From Vibrio amylolyticus (GTDB lineage: Bacteria > Pseudomonadota > Gammaproteobacteria > Enterobacterales > Vibrionaceae): 64,000 nt of DNA. This document shows, piece after piece, positions 28,907 to 38,782 of the stretch. The translations under genes and the position numbers were made by a program. Positions within the stretch are counted from its first letter, which is position 1. Each line of letters starts with the position of its first letter. The notes under the pieces are model-generated. The model saw only the letters and a list, made by a program, of their open reading frames with translations, had not been told where the DNA came from and did not search any database. The DNA is taken from positions 124,001 through 188,000 of the forward strand of contig NZ_JAJHVV010000005.1 of the NCBI RefSeq assembly GCF_023145695.1. The letters are read 5' to 3'.

Positions 28907-30016
28907 ATGACTAACCCAAATATCAGTGCTCTTATAGTTCAAGGTGGCGGCCAAAAAGGTGCATTTTCTGCGGGTGTTCTTGACCAGTTTAAGCGTCATC
29001 AATTTGACCCGTTTTCTCTCTATTTAGGCACTTCCGCGGGCGCGCTTAATATTGCCGCTTTCATTGCAGGGCAAACAGGGTTAGCGCTCGACTTCATTAT
29101 CAATTATACGACTAATCAACGTTTTTTTGATTTCAATAAGTTTGTTAATAAACAGCAACCCATGGATCTTGATTGGGCTTTTCAGTTTGTTGAGCAAGGC
29201 GAGTTTCCTTTAGATATCCAAAAAGGTAAAGCTCAGTTGGAAAAGCTTCACCTAGGAAGAAAACGAGAAGCCTTAGCGTGCGTGACACACGTTGAAGAGC
29301 TCAAAGATTACTATTACCCAATCTTTGAAGACAATTGGTTTGATATCCTCCGTGCGACCAGTGCAATTCCAGTTCTTTACTTTGATGATATTGAGTTTGA
29401 TGGTGCCACGTGGGTTGATGGCGGCGTGACTTCAACGATCCCTGTCCAAGAGGCCTATAAAAGAGGTGCAAAAGAATTAGTGGTCATCACGACCGATCCA
29501 ATTTTAACTCGGCACGAAGTCGCGCCAACACCGATGGAAAATACTTTCTCTAAACTCTCTCTTGAAGTTGAAATTGGCTTAGATTTGCTGATTCAGCGTT
29601 ATGGGTTAGTGGGCCACGTGGAACGTTTAAATGAGTTTGAACAGCAATTCACACAAGCGATTGGTAAAGTGAAGCAACGTTATCCTTCACTAGTTGGCAG
29701 TAATGATAAGAGCTGGGCTCAGGAAGCAGAAAAGCTCGCGAATCTCATCAAAGTTCAGAGTGAAAAGCGAAATTTCTCAGGAGAACACACAAAAAAAATG
29801 GAAATGTTAGTTTCTCATTATCTTAATCATGAGTCAGTAAAAGAGTTTATGAGGGAGCCTCCAGTAGGCGTGACAATACATGAAATTGCGCCACTTTCTC
29901 CGCTACTAAGTAAAGGTTTACTCAGTGGAAAAGATGAAATATTGAGTGATTACCAGCAAGGGTTATTAGCAGGAAAAGAGTACCTTGAACGACATCACGA
30001 CCAAAGTCCTCATTGA
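28907..30016 (+). CDS. Patatin-like phospholipase
   Basis: The protein has 369 residues. The oxyanion-hole glycine run is GGGQKGAFSAGVL (residues 15-27), the nucleophile Ser is in GTSAGA, and the catalytic Asp is in DGGVTSTIPV. These form the Ser-Asp dyad of bacterial patatins (YjjU/RssA group). It has no signal peptide and so is probably cytoplasmic, acting on phospholipids or lysophospholipids. The start at 28907 has TGGAG six bases upstream; an ATG 12 bases earlier does not. The C-terminal 120 residues (after DLLIQRYG) are of unassigned function. Confidence 0.88.
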   Translation: MTNPNISALIVQGGGQKGAFSAGVLDQFKRHQFDPFSLYLGTSAGALNIAAFIAGQTGLALDFIINYTTNQRFFDFNKFVNKQQPMDLDWAFQFVEQGEFPLDIQKGKAQLEKLHLGRKREALACVTHVEELKDYYYPIFEDNWFDILRATSAIPVLYFDDIEFDGATWVDGGVTSTIPVQEAYKRGAKELVVITTDPILTRHEVAPTPMENTFSKLSLEVEIGLDLLIQRYGLVGHVERLNEFEQQFTQAIGKVKQRYPSLVGSNDKSWAQEAEKLANLIKVQSEKRNFSGEHTKKMEMLVSHYLNHESVKEFMREPPVGVTIHEIAPLSPLLSKGLLSGKDEILSDYQQGLLAGKEYLERHHDQSPH

Positions 30017-30158
30017 AATAACAGATGTCGCAAGGTTTTATAATATCCTGAATCAAAATATCATTTTTGACATATCTTGACGTATAAAAATACTTCTATG
30101 ACATACGTAAGGTGCCGTTAGGTAGGATTCCTATTGAATAAAACCAATAGGAGTAACA

Positions 30159-31661
30159 ATGAATACCGATCATGTATCTGCGTATCGCACACTATGTCAG
30201 TGTACGTTAGGGCCTAACAAAACGGATATTGAGGACTTTTTAAAGCAAGGGTCCATTGAGAATTGGGTTGAGCATCAAACTCGTATTCCGCGAACAAGTT
30301 GGGACGAGCGATACCACCAAGATAAGATGAATAGTAGCCTTGGAGATGGGCCAGTCTTCGCCACAAGTTGGACTGGGGTTACTTTAGATGAAGAAAATAA
30401 GGACATATTACGTCAAAGAGTTGCGTACATTCTCACTCAGCTTTTTGTTGTAAGTACTCGAGATCCTGCTTTATCACAATCAGGAAGGCGTTCTGCCTTT
30501 TGTAAGTTTTATGATGGGCTTTCAGAGCGAGCCTTTGGCAACTTTGATGAGATAATTAAGTTTGTCTCCACTTCACCGGTTATGGGTGAATACCTCACTT
30601 TCATCAATAATACATCTAACGAAGCCACCGATGCGGATGAAAACTACGCTCGAGAATTACTTCAGTTATTTACGCTTGGCCCTGTGAAGCTAGAGGGGAG
30701 CGGAGTACCATCAGTTGATGGAGAAGGAAACCAACTCCCTGCTTACACTCAAGAAGATATAGAGCAACTAGCGAAAGTATTCACTGGTTGGAAATTCGCA
30801 GAGGGAACAAGTGGCCATGATCGTTATATGAGTCCTTTAAGAGTTGACGAGTCAGATCACAATAGAGACACAAAGGTGATTCTGGGGAAGACATTTCAAA
30901 AAGAGATTGATGCAGAAGAAGAACTTGATGACGTTATTCGCCACCTAATGAATCAAGCCAATTTATATACTTATATTACCTACTTTTTTATCAGTAAAAT
31001 GATTACCAGTAATCCAATGCCTGGGCATGTACGCCGAGTTCGTAATGCATTCTTAAACAGTGGAGGCAATGTGCAGGCTTTGATCACTGCAATTCTAACA
31101 GATCAAGTTGCAGACAATAGCGGCAACGATGTGGGTAAAGTACGAGATCCGCTGATTGTTTTCACTCATGCTATGAGAGCGTTGGACGCGCAGTTATCAC
31201 CCGGTGTAGAGGTATGGTCACACAAGTTCAACTGGTATGATCGAATGCTTCCGATGAGCGCTCCGTCAGTTTTTTATTATTATCAGCATGATGATGCGCC
31301 CTCGGATCCTGATCTCGAAGGCCTGTTCGCGCCGGAATTTAACATTTATAACTGGAGCGATATTTACCAATATGGAAAGGAGGCCAAAGAGCTATTAGGA
31401 CGCTTCCATCACTTAGGGGAGGGGTGGGGTATCGATGATGAACTGGAAAGGTTGCATTGGGCCGACACTTCGGAAACAGATGAAGAGCTTGTAGAATTAT
31501 ATAACCAAAAACTTTTCTCTGGCCAAATGAAATCAACGACTAAACAAGCCTGTATTGAATTTTTGGCGCACTGCCCTCGAAATAACAAGAGTTACTATGC
31601 AGATATCCGCGCTCTTATCATGAACCTAATCATTTCACCTGAATTTATTATCCAGAGGTAG
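30159..31661 (+). CDS. DUF1800-family protein
   Basis: The protein has 500 residues. Conserved DUF1800 blocks include NENYARELLQLFTLG (here DENYARELLQLFTLGP), DIEQLAKVFTGWKF, HNRDTKVILGKTF and RDPLIVFTHAMRAL. No signal peptide is visible, yet its partner is a Tat substrate. The stop at 31661 is four bases before the next gene, which encodes DUF1501. DUF1800-DUF1501 pairs are common and their role is unknown; some are linked to polysaccharide or surface functions (inference). Confidence 0.9.
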   Translation: MNTDHVSAYRTLCQCTLGPNKTDIEDFLKQGSIENWVEHQTRIPRTSWDERYHQDKMNSSLGDGPVFATSWTGVTLDEENKDILRQRVAYILTQLFVVSTRDPALSQSGRRSAFCKFYDGLSERAFGNFDEIIKFVSTSPVMGEYLTFINNTSNEATDADENYARELLQLFTLGPVKLEGSGVPSVDGEGNQLPAYTQEDIEQLAKVFTGWKFAEGTSGHDRYMSPLRVDESDHNRDTKVILGKTFQKEIDAEEELDDVIRHLMNQANLYTYITYFFISKMITSNPMPGHVRRVRNAFLNSGGNVQALITAILTDQVADNSGNDVGKVRDPLIVFTHAMRALDAQLSPGVEVWSHKFNWYDRMLPMSAPSVFYYYQHDDAPSDPDLEGLFAPEFNIYNWSDIYQYGKEAKELLGRFHHLGEGWGIDDELERLHWADTSETDEELVELYNQKLFSGQMKSTTKQACIEFLAHCPRNNKSYYADIRALIMNLIISPEFIIQR

Positions 31662-31665
31662 TCGT

Positions 31666-33012
31666 ATGTCAATTTCAAGAAGACGTTTTTTACAAGGAAC
31701 CGCGGCTGCTGCAGGAGTATCGGTACTCAATCTAACTTCAATGCCTGCTTTCGCCCAGCTATTTGGAGGTTGTAACTCCACAGGGTATCGAGCCATTGTT
31801 GGCATCGATTTCGCGGGAGGTAATGATGGATTTAACATGGTCATTCCACAGGCTTTAGGTTTTGATGACTATAAAAGACTGAGAGGTGGGTTGGCTTTTG
31901 AAAAAGGGGATGGAATTAAGTTTAGTTCCGAATTCCATTTACATCCCGCAATGGCAAAATTAAACGAATTAATTAAAGAAAAAGAGTTACTTCCTGTCTT
32001 GAACGTTGGTCCTATGATGGCTCCCGCTATGGAAGCTGTTACAAATGAGAAAGTGATGCCAGGTCACCTATTTAGTCATAATCATCAGTCTACCATGGTA
32101 CAATCTTCAGCTCGTCTAAAGCTTGCTAAAAACGGGTTTGGAGCGCTTGGCGAACAGACATTTGAAGGTGTGTCTAGAGGATTTGATAATTACTCTTCGT
32201 TGTTCGATATTGGTGGTGGTCAGGTGTGGACAAATAGCCTAGGGATGCAGTCAAATTCCGTTGGTAGCTCTGCTCCCGGTGATATTTTCCTTAAAACCGA
32301 TAACCCTGAAGAAATTCGTCGAGATCGCGCACTGTTCAATGCTATTCAAAAGCCGGAGTACTATCAGCATAAGTTTGAAAAACACTATGCAAAAATAGCT
32401 GAAGGTGCACAAGAAACCCATGAACGAATGAGTGGGATCTTCGCTACAGATACTCATGGAGAATTTCCAGATACGCACATTGGTCGACAACTTCAAGCTG
32501 TATTGCAACTGATTGTTAATAATGATGGTAATTTTGGGCATCAAAGGCAGTACTTTAGCTGTAAGCTTGGTGGTTTTGATACTCATTCAAATCAATTGGC
32601 GACGCATGAACGATTACTTGGCGAGTATGCAGAGGCAATTGCTGCTTTTCATCAAGCTTTGCGTCTGCACAACTTGGCAGACTCTGTCACATCGTTCACT
32701 CATTCAGAATTTGGTCGAACGTTAATTCCAAATGGAACAGGCGGTACAGATCACGGATGGGGCAGTCATTCTTTTGTCATTGGTGGTGCTGTGGATGGCT
32801 CAAAAACCATCGGTACTTATCCGATATTAGATGAAGGGTCTACACTACTACTTTCACGTGGACGCGTTGTGCCGACGACATCAACCGATCAAGTTCATGC
32901 GTCTTTGCTTGTGTGGTTAGGAATGGATCCTAATGAGATAGATAACATCTTCCCTGCGTTAGTAGAAGGTGGCTTTGAGGAAAAAACACTCGATTTATTT
33001 AAGTGCGCTTAA
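31666..33012 (+). CDS. DUF1501-family protein, Tat-exported
   Basis: The protein has 448 residues. The twin-arginine signal SRRRFLQG at residues 4-11 and a short hydrophobic run ending SMPAFA suggest folded export with a cofactor or metal. The mature protein has HLFSHNHQSTMVQS, FDTHSNQLATHERL and FGRTLIPNGTGGTDHGWGS, the conserved His/Asp-rich blocks of the family that resemble sulfatase-superfamily metal sites. The partner DUF1800 gene is directly upstream, with the ribosome site inside its end. Function unknown. Confidence 0.9.
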   Translation: MSISRRRFLQGTAAAAGVSVLNLTSMPAFAQLFGGCNSTGYRAIVGIDFAGGNDGFNMVIPQALGFDDYKRLRGGLAFEKGDGIKFSSEFHLHPAMAKLNELIKEKELLPVLNVGPMMAPAMEAVTNEKVMPGHLFSHNHQSTMVQSSARLKLAKNGFGALGEQTFEGVSRGFDNYSSLFDIGGGQVWTNSLGMQSNSVGSSAPGDIFLKTDNPEEIRRDRALFNAIQKPEYYQHKFEKHYAKIAEGAQETHERMSGIFATDTHGEFPDTHIGRQLQAVLQLIVNNDGNFGHQRQYFSCKLGGFDTHSNQLATHERLLGEYAEAIAAFHQALRLHNLADSVTSFTHSEFGRTLIPNGTGGTDHGWGSHSFVIGGAVDGSKTIGTYPILDEGSTLLLSRGRVVPTTSTDQVHASLLVWLGMDPNEIDNIFPALVEGGFEEKTLDLFKCA

Positions 33013-33025
33013 TGTATTGAAAATT

Positions 33026-33050
33026 CCAGAGGTGTTAGCCTCTGGTATTT
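33026..33050 (+). terminator. Candidate terminator after the DUF1501 gene
   Basis: The stem CCAGAGG / CCTCTGG with a 6-base loop lies 13 bases past the stop, followed by a short TATTT. Moderately strong. Confidence 0.55.
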
Positions 33051-33201
33051 AGCTTATCGATGCTTATTGCTTTCTTTCTTCTCAATTTAATGAAAAAGCC
33101 ATGTTATTTGCAGCACCATCTTAGAAAAACCACTTACATCTATTTAACAATCCACTCAATAGGGCTATATTATCCCACCAGTTTAATATAGGAGTTAAAG
33201 G

Positions 33202-35202
33202 ATGAAACTCTCGATATCAGGGAAGTTACAGTTAAGTTTTCTGTTACTTGCAGTACTTTTTATCGCATCCGCATTATTTGCATATCGCAGCGTAATCACA
33301 GTAGAGGCTCACACTCAGTCTTTGTTGGAATCTGATTTACCTACTGTCGATACCAGTCGATCGTTACAGCAATCCGTTCAATCAAGCCTTTCTACTGTGC
33401 GGGCATATATGCTATTGGGAGCCGATGAGTCTGTTGGTTTAGCGCAGCTTGAAACCTTAAATAGGATCACTGCGATAACAGATGAACGGCTGCCCACCTT
33501 AGAAGTCTTGATCTCGGCCGAAGAATTTCAGGTTATTAGTGAGCAGTGGGGGCAGGTAAAATCACTGGTCACAGAGATCACAGAGTTAAGCCATAGCGAA
33601 GAAAATCTTCCAGCCCACAGCCTATTTATTAATGAAGCTGCCCCTATTGCTGAAGTGGCCCTAGATCAAATTCAAGGGTTAATTAATGAAGAGTCTTCAA
33701 ACAAAGAAGGAGAAGACCGAAAGCGCTTGTTTAAACTGTATGCAGACAGTTATACATCACTCTCGAATGCACTTGCTTCAATGCGGGACTTTTTGCTGTA
33801 CGGCAAGCAAGACTTCCTAAATAAGTACGCGGACTTTATTCAAGTCCATGAAAAATCAGTCGCTGAAATTGAGTCAATGAAGAGCCTAATATCGAGCAAT
33901 GATATTGTTTTGTGGAATCTCTTTAAAGACATGCAGGAGCTGTATTTTCCTTTGGTCGAGCAAGTCGTGTCACTTAGACAGTCCGCTGGGTGGAATTTAG
34001 CGAATCAAAAAATGGCAGATGAACTCATTCCAGCAGCGAATGCATTAGAGCAGGTCTTAGAACGCTTGATCATCACTCAGCAACAACAAGCTGATGCCAC
34101 GGGCAGCGAGATTTTTAATGCAATCTCAAACGTGGTTGTAATTCTGATTTTTGCCGCGATCACTTCTCTAGTTGCTGCATTTATTATTTCAAACTATATG
34201 GGTAAAAGCATTGGTAATAGAGTGAGCCGAATTTCTAAGCGCGCACAGCTCATTGCCAGTGGGGACGTTTCTCAAGAGCCACTTAAAGTAGAAGGGACCG
34301 ATGAACTAGCGAGCTTGATGGACTCGGTTAATCGCATGAACGAATCACTAGCAAATATTGTTCAGGGTGTCACTGATAAAGCGGAGCGTGTTGAGGACAG
34401 TATTCGTGGTCTATTGAATGCGAATCAGCAAACACTGAACAAAATATCCGGTCAGAAAAATGATATTCAGCAAATTGGCCAACAGCTTAATGATGTTGCT
34501 GAGTCTGCCCAAACAACGGCGCATCATGCTAAGCAATCGGTGACGACACTCGAACAATCGAGCGAACTTATTAACCAAGGCTCTTCTGCGTTAGGGGCTA
34601 ATAAACAAACGGTTGAAAAACTCTATTCAACCATTGAACAAGCAAGTAGAGAAGTTGCCACTCTCAGCAAAGAGAGTGAAGCCATAGGTCGAGTAACTGA
34701 GGTGATTGAAGGGTTAGCAGAACAAACGAATCTACTTGCCTTGAATGCTGCGATTGAAGCGGCAAGGGCAGGAGAGCAGGGACGCGGTTTTGCTGTTGTT
34801 GCCGACGAAGTAAGATTGCTTGCCACTCGCACCACAGAGTCAACCACAGAGATTAATCAAATTGTTGATGCTATTCAATCATCTACCTCATCAGTTGTAG
34901 AAGAAATTGAAGCGAGTAAACAGCTTGCCGAGCAAGGTTCTCAGCATACAGAGTTAGCCGTAGAGAAGTTAACCTCGACGGTCGAGCAAATTGAGATGCT
35001 TAACCAAGAGATGAGCGTACTGGCAAATGCAGCAGAGCTACAATCAGACTCAACTCAAGCCATTAATTCTCTGATGACAGATGTATCTGAATCGATTAAT
35101 GGTGTGGCTGATATCGCACAAAGCTCCTACACGACGTCTGAAACCGTTAAAGAGCAAGTGACAGAGTTAAACCAAGAGATGGCACAATTTACCCGAGCAT
35201 AG
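33202..35202 (+). CDS. Methyl-accepting chemotaxis protein
   Basis: The protein has 666 residues. TM1 is at about residues 9-28 and TM2 at about 312-332, with a periplasmic helical sensor of about 280 residues between them. A HAMP domain follows (about 333-385). The signalling domain has the hairpin tip [39 protein letters not shown]. The sensor is helical, suggesting a four-helix-bundle ligand domain of unknown ligand. The gene is not linked to che genes here. Confidence 0.95.
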   Translation: MKLSISGKLQLSFLLLAVLFIASALFAYRSVITVEAHTQSLLESDLPTVDTSRSLQQSVQSSLSTVRAYMLLGADESVGLAQLETLNRITAITDERLPTLEVLISAEEFQVISEQWGQVKSLVTEITELSHSEENLPAHSLFINEAAPIAEVALDQIQGLINEESSNKEGEDRKRLFKLYADSYTSLSNALASMRDFLLYGKQDFLNKYADFIQVHEKSVAEIESMKSLISSNDIVLWNLFKDMQELYFPLVEQVVSLRQSAGWNLANQKMADELIPAANALEQVLERLIITQQQQADATGSEIFNAISNVVVILIFAAITSLVAAFIISNYMGKSIGNRVSRISKRAQLIASGDVSQEPLKVEGTDELASLMDSVNRMNESLANIVQGVTDKAERVEDSIRGLLNANQQTLNKISGQKNDIQQIGQQLNDVAESAQTTAHHAKQSVTTLEQSSELINQGSSALGANKQTVEKLYSTIEQASREVATLSKESEAIGRVTEVIEGLAEQTNLLALNAAIEAARAGEQGRGFAVVADEVRLLATRTTESTTEINQIVDAIQSSTSSVVEEIEASKQLAEQGSQHTELAVEKLTSTVEQIEMLNQEMSVLANAAELQSDSTQAINSLMTDVSESINGVADIAQSSYTTSETVKEQVTELNQEMAQFTRA

Positions 35203-35233
35203 TGGTATTAATGTAAAATAAATAAAAGCACCT

Positions 35234-35267
35234 AAGCCATGATAGTCCTATCTATCGTGGCTTTTTT
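35234..35267 (+). terminator. Terminator after the chemoreceptor gene
   Basis: The stem AAGCCATGATAG / CTATCGTGGCTT (one mismatch pair, G-T) with a short loop is followed by T-rich sequence. Confidence 0.75.
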
Positions 35268-35476
35268 GGGCTTTATGTAAACGAATTAACGATGAGTCAT
35301 GGCTCTAAAATAAGTCGCGAGCTTAAGGGTGATAGGTGAAAATAACACCGCAAAAGCGTAAACAACGGCCACAAAGAACAAAAAGCGCGCAAACAAACAC
35401 TTAACTTCAATTTAGTCCTTTTATTTTTCATAAAGTGTGGCATGATGAATTCGCTTTCGAGAGATACATAAGCAAA

Positions 35477-35551
<75 letters not shown>

Positions 35552-35568
35552 ATCTCTCATCGTTCTAT

Positions 35569-35643
<75 letters not shown>

Positions 35644-35761
35644 TATAGCTCAATCCGAGCGAAATTATCTTTTGAAAAAACTGGTCACAATTTAGAATGT
35701 AATTCTAGCGCTTAGTGGCGTGTTTTCGTGTGTCTGGCGTTTGAAGCTATTTCGATAGATG

Positions 35762-35786
35762 ACAAAGTGCCATTGAGGCACTTTGT
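35762..35786. terminator. Terminator between tRNAs and HPr gene
   Basis: A 10-bp stem ACAAAGTGCC / GGCACTTTGT with a 5-base loop lies just past the HPr stop codon. It can end the minus-strand transcript and block the opposite one. Confidence 0.75.
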
Positions 35787-35805
35787 ATTAAGGCTTAGTC
35801 TTAAT

Positions 35806-36057
35806 TTAACCTTTCACACTTTCTAGGAATTGAGCAAGCTCGCTTACCGCCTGAGAGTTAGCTGATTGAACAGTAACTTCTGTACCTTGCACAAGCTGTA
35901 ATGTTTGAAGCTTAAAAAGGTTTTTCGCTGTAGCTGTTTTGCCATTTGAGACAATTTCAACGTCATCTGAGTACTTTTTTGCTTCTTTAACAAACTGTGC
36001 TGCAGGGCGAGTATGTAAGCCACTTGGTGCTGTGATAACGACGCTCTTTCTATGCAT
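35806..36057 (-). CDS. HPr-type phosphocarrier protein
   Basis: This 83-residue protein closely resembles E. coli HPr (85). The phosphoryl-accepting His15 is in [16 protein letters not shown], and the KLQTLQL helix follows. Residue 46, normally the regulatory serine (SAKSLFKL), is asparagine here (TAKNLFKL). It has no ptsI or crr next to it, so it is an orphan PTS component that could replace or compete with the main HPr under some conditions. AAAGGAAG lies upstream of the ATG. Confidence 0.93.
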   Translation of the reverse strand: MHRKSVVITAPSGLHTRPAAQFVKEAKKYSDDVEIVSNGKTATAKNLFKLQTLQLVQGTEVTVQSANSQAVSELAQFLESVKG

Positions 36058-36392
36058 AATTAACTTCCTTTGAAAAGATTGTTACGAGTAAAAGATATGA
36101 CTATTGATACCGTAATAAAAACGTTAGTACTATGTTCTATATACATATTTTAGAGGTGGGTAGATCCGACGAGAAGTAATTGTGACTGATGTTGTTTAAT
36201 TTATTTATCTTGTAAAATAAATCGTGATCTGTGTCTTTGTCGAAGCGAAATTAAACTGGTCACGAAAAAAAAATTACTATTTAACCCTTTACAGAACACG
36301 CGTGTACCATTCCGTTTATCAGATTGTAGAGATTTGTGAAGATTAGTTTATTGATGCCTCAATCTTAATAAGTGTTTAGTTCTTCATTTACG
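36058..36392. other. Intergenic region between HPr and AraC genes
   Basis: A 335-base AT-rich gap holding the HPr promoter region and the 3' end region of the AraC gene. I see no gene, clear operator or terminator in it. Confidence 0.4.
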
Positions 36393-37487
36393 TTAGCATA
36401 ATCCCAGTATCGATTTTCTATATGACTTAGGGGTCAGGCCTGTTACTCGTTTAAACGCGCGTGAATAATGAGAGATATTGTTATAGCCGAGTTGGCTTGA
36501 AATGTGGGTTAACGAGTGGCCTTCTTCCATTAACTCACACGAGACAGATAGCATAAGACTCTCTTTTACTTTTCGAAAACTAGTACGCTCCTCTTTTAGT
36601 CGACGTTGGAAGGTGCGTGGTGTCAATTTGAGTAATTTTGCGGCTTGCTCTACCGTCAGCGAGTGCTCTTTGACATAGGGCAGTAAAGCCGTGAAAACAC
36701 TGTCACTAAAACTCGTATGCCACTCTACTAATGGTTTATTAAACAGTAAGTCTGATTCATGTACCTGTCCCTTGCTATTCAGTGTTTCTTCATCGATATA
36801 TACGGCGGTATTAGGGTGACCAATATAGAGCTGTACGGATTTTCCTAAGGCGGCTTGAACGACATCAGAATCAGTATGTTGAATTTTTACTTTTGTTATT
36901 TTCCAATTCGACTTGGTTAAGGACTGGAGTAATTCTTCGATATAAAGTATGGCAAATAGTTCGCCCCAAATAAAACTAGGGGTATCTTCGTAAGGAGCAT
37001 CACGGCAAAACCAACATTGCTCATGTTCAGATTTTAAGGTGACGTTACTTCCGGGCGTGTCGTATGAAAAAATCTCATAGGATTTCGACAACGCATCTCT
37101 TACCGTCTCAACATTTTTGAATAGCCCGAGTATTTGAGGAATAATTCGTTGCCTAAAAGCAATCCTCAACATTTCACTAAAACTATTAACACCGACTTGG
37201 GATGAGAGTAGATAAACCAATCGTCTCACAGGCTCAACGGGAAGAAAATCGTTGTTGGTGTCAAAAAGATCTGGAGGTAATCCGGATTCCCTTAGAATTT
37301 CATGAATATCAATGTTGTGTTTTGAGAAGACCTCCAGGAGTATTTTTGTATACCCCGTCCGTATCATCGGTAGAGTGTCTGAAGGCTTCTTTCGCAAATT
37401 AAATTCCTCAAATATTGAAAATGGTGTATCCAGAGATATGGACAGAAAACAAAGCGTGCCTACATTACAGATTCTATGTTGTTGCAT
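36393..37487 (-). CDS. AraC-family regulator
   Basis: The C-terminal 100 residues form an AraC DNA-binding domain with two helix-turn-helix units (TVEQAAKLLKLTPRTFQRRLKEERTS and LTHISSQLGYNNISHYSRAFKRVTGLTPKSYR). The N-terminal part resembles the arabinose-binding-like domain of OruR-type regulators. The family start is likely near an inner ATG at 37367 (MIRTGYTKILL); the outer ATG used here adds about 40 unusual residues. It is divergent from the HlyD/DUF2955/AI-2E/channel operon, 170 bases away, so it probably controls it. Confidence 0.85.
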   Translation of the reverse strand: MQQHRICNVGTLCFLSISLDTPFSIFEEFNLRKKPSDTLPMIRTGYTKILLEVFSKHNIDIHEILRESGLPPDLFDTNNDFLPVEPVRRLVYLLSSQVGVNSFSEMLRIAFRQRIIPQILGLFKNVETVRDALSKSYEIFSYDTPGSNVTLKSEHEQCWFCRDAPYEDTPSFIWGELFAILYIEELLQSLTKSNWKITKVKIQHTDSDVVQAALGKSVQLYIGHPNTAVYIDEETLNSKGQVHESDLLFNKPLVEWHTSFSDSVFTALLPYVKEHSLTVEQAAKLLKLTPRTFQRRLKEERTSFRKVKESLMLSVSCELMEEGHSLTHISSQLGYNNISHYSRAFKRVTGLTPKSYRKSILGLC

Positions 37488-37654
37488 ACTTGTGTCATAT
37501 TTGTTTATCAATAATGTGAAGTCTTAGCGGTAATGGGTAATAATTATAATAAATCACTAAATAATAAGATGTTTTACTGGTTTGTTATTTAAATAGTTAA
37601 TGGTTCGAGCTATAAATAGAGTAGAAATGGAATCTGAATGTAGTAAGGAAAGGT

Positions 37655-38782
37655 ATGTCTGAAAATAATGAATTGGAAACTCAAAAATCAGAAGAAACTG
37701 AAAACCCAAATCCGGACGGTAAAGGGAACCGAGTAAGGAAAATTACGAACTATTTACTGGTTGGTGTCGCTTCGATTCTTCTTTTTAGCATTGTTTCTGA
37801 TCGTATCATTCCCTCTACGGATAATGCACGAGTAAAAGGGTATGTCGTCCCTATAAAGCCTCAAGTCTCCGGGCAAGTTCTTGATATCTTGGTTCAATCT
37901 AACCAACCCGTTAAAGAAGGTGACGTTCTCGTCAAACTTAACCCTGCTGATTACGACATCGCGGTTCAACAGGCAGAGCAGAATCTAGAAATTGCAGGTC
38001 AAAATGTGGGTGCTCAAACGGCCGCAATCGCAGCATCTCAAGCTCGCTTAACCAGTGCGAATGTCGAACTAGAAAATGTAAAACTTCAGAGTAATCGAAT
38101 TTTAGCGATGGCTGAACGTGGTGTTGTGTCAAAATCGGAAGCCGATCAGGCGAGAGCAAATTTAGCTACCGCTCGTGCAAATGTGATTAATGCTCAAGCA
38201 GATCTGGATAAATCTAAGCAGCAGCTTGGTGCTGATGGGGAGGATAATAGCCAGATAAAAGCGGCATTACTTGCTCTAGAACAAGCACAAATTAACTTAG
38301 AAAGAACCGTAATAAGAGCGCCAACGGAGGGGGGAGTATCTAACTTTAGCCTGTCCGAAGGTTTTTACGCCTCTGCGGGTCAACCTTTGATGACTTTTGT
38401 ATCAACTGAAAGTATTTGGATTGAAGCGTATTTTAGAGAAAACAGTCTAGGTAATATCGAAGCGGGTGATGACGTGGAAGTCGCGCTAGATTTTGCGCCA
38501 GGTAAAGTGATTAAAGGTAAAGTGACGAGTGTCGATTGGGGGGTTGATTGGGGACAAAACAATCAAGCGGGTAAATTAGCTCAAGCCAACAATCAAACAG
38601 GGTGGTTACGTCAGACTCAAATGCTGCCAATTTCCATTGAGTTTAATCATGAAGATGCGCAAGGCTTATTGCGTGTTGGTGGACAAGCCGATGTGATTGT
38701 TTACAGCGACGATAACTTTGTTTTCAACTCCATCGGTAAGCTTTGGATACGTTTCATCAGTGTGATGTCTTATGTCCGATAA
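37655..38782 (+). CDS. HlyD-family membrane-fusion protein
   Basis: The protein has 375 residues. A polar N-terminus precedes one membrane helix (about residues 33-50), followed by the biotinyl-lipoyl-like strand block (DNARVKGYVVPIKPQVSGQVL) and two coiled-coil arms (residues 85-205). The beta-barrel phrase IRAPTEGGVSNFSLSEG follows. This is the EmrA/AaeA-type periplasmic adaptor for an inner-membrane exporter. The 3' end overlaps the DUF2955 gene by 11 bases, so it is coupled to that membrane protein, which would be its partner. Confidence 0.92.
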   Translation: MSENNELETQKSEETENPNPDGKGNRVRKITNYLLVGVASILLFSIVSDRIIPSTDNARVKGYVVPIKPQVSGQVLDILVQSNQPVKEGDVLVKLNPADYDIAVQQAEQNLEIAGQNVGAQTAAIAASQARLTSANVELENVKLQSNRILAMAERGVVSKSEADQARANLATARANVINAQADLDKSKQQLGADGEDNSQIKAALLALEQAQINLERTVIRAPTEGGVSNFSLSEGFYASAGQPLMTFVSTESIWIEAYFRENSLGNIEAGDDVEVALDFAPGKVIKGKVTSVDWGVDWGQNNQAGKLAQANNQTGWLRQTQMLPISIEFNHEDAQGLLRVGGQADVIVYSDDNFVFNSIGKLWIRFISVMSYVR

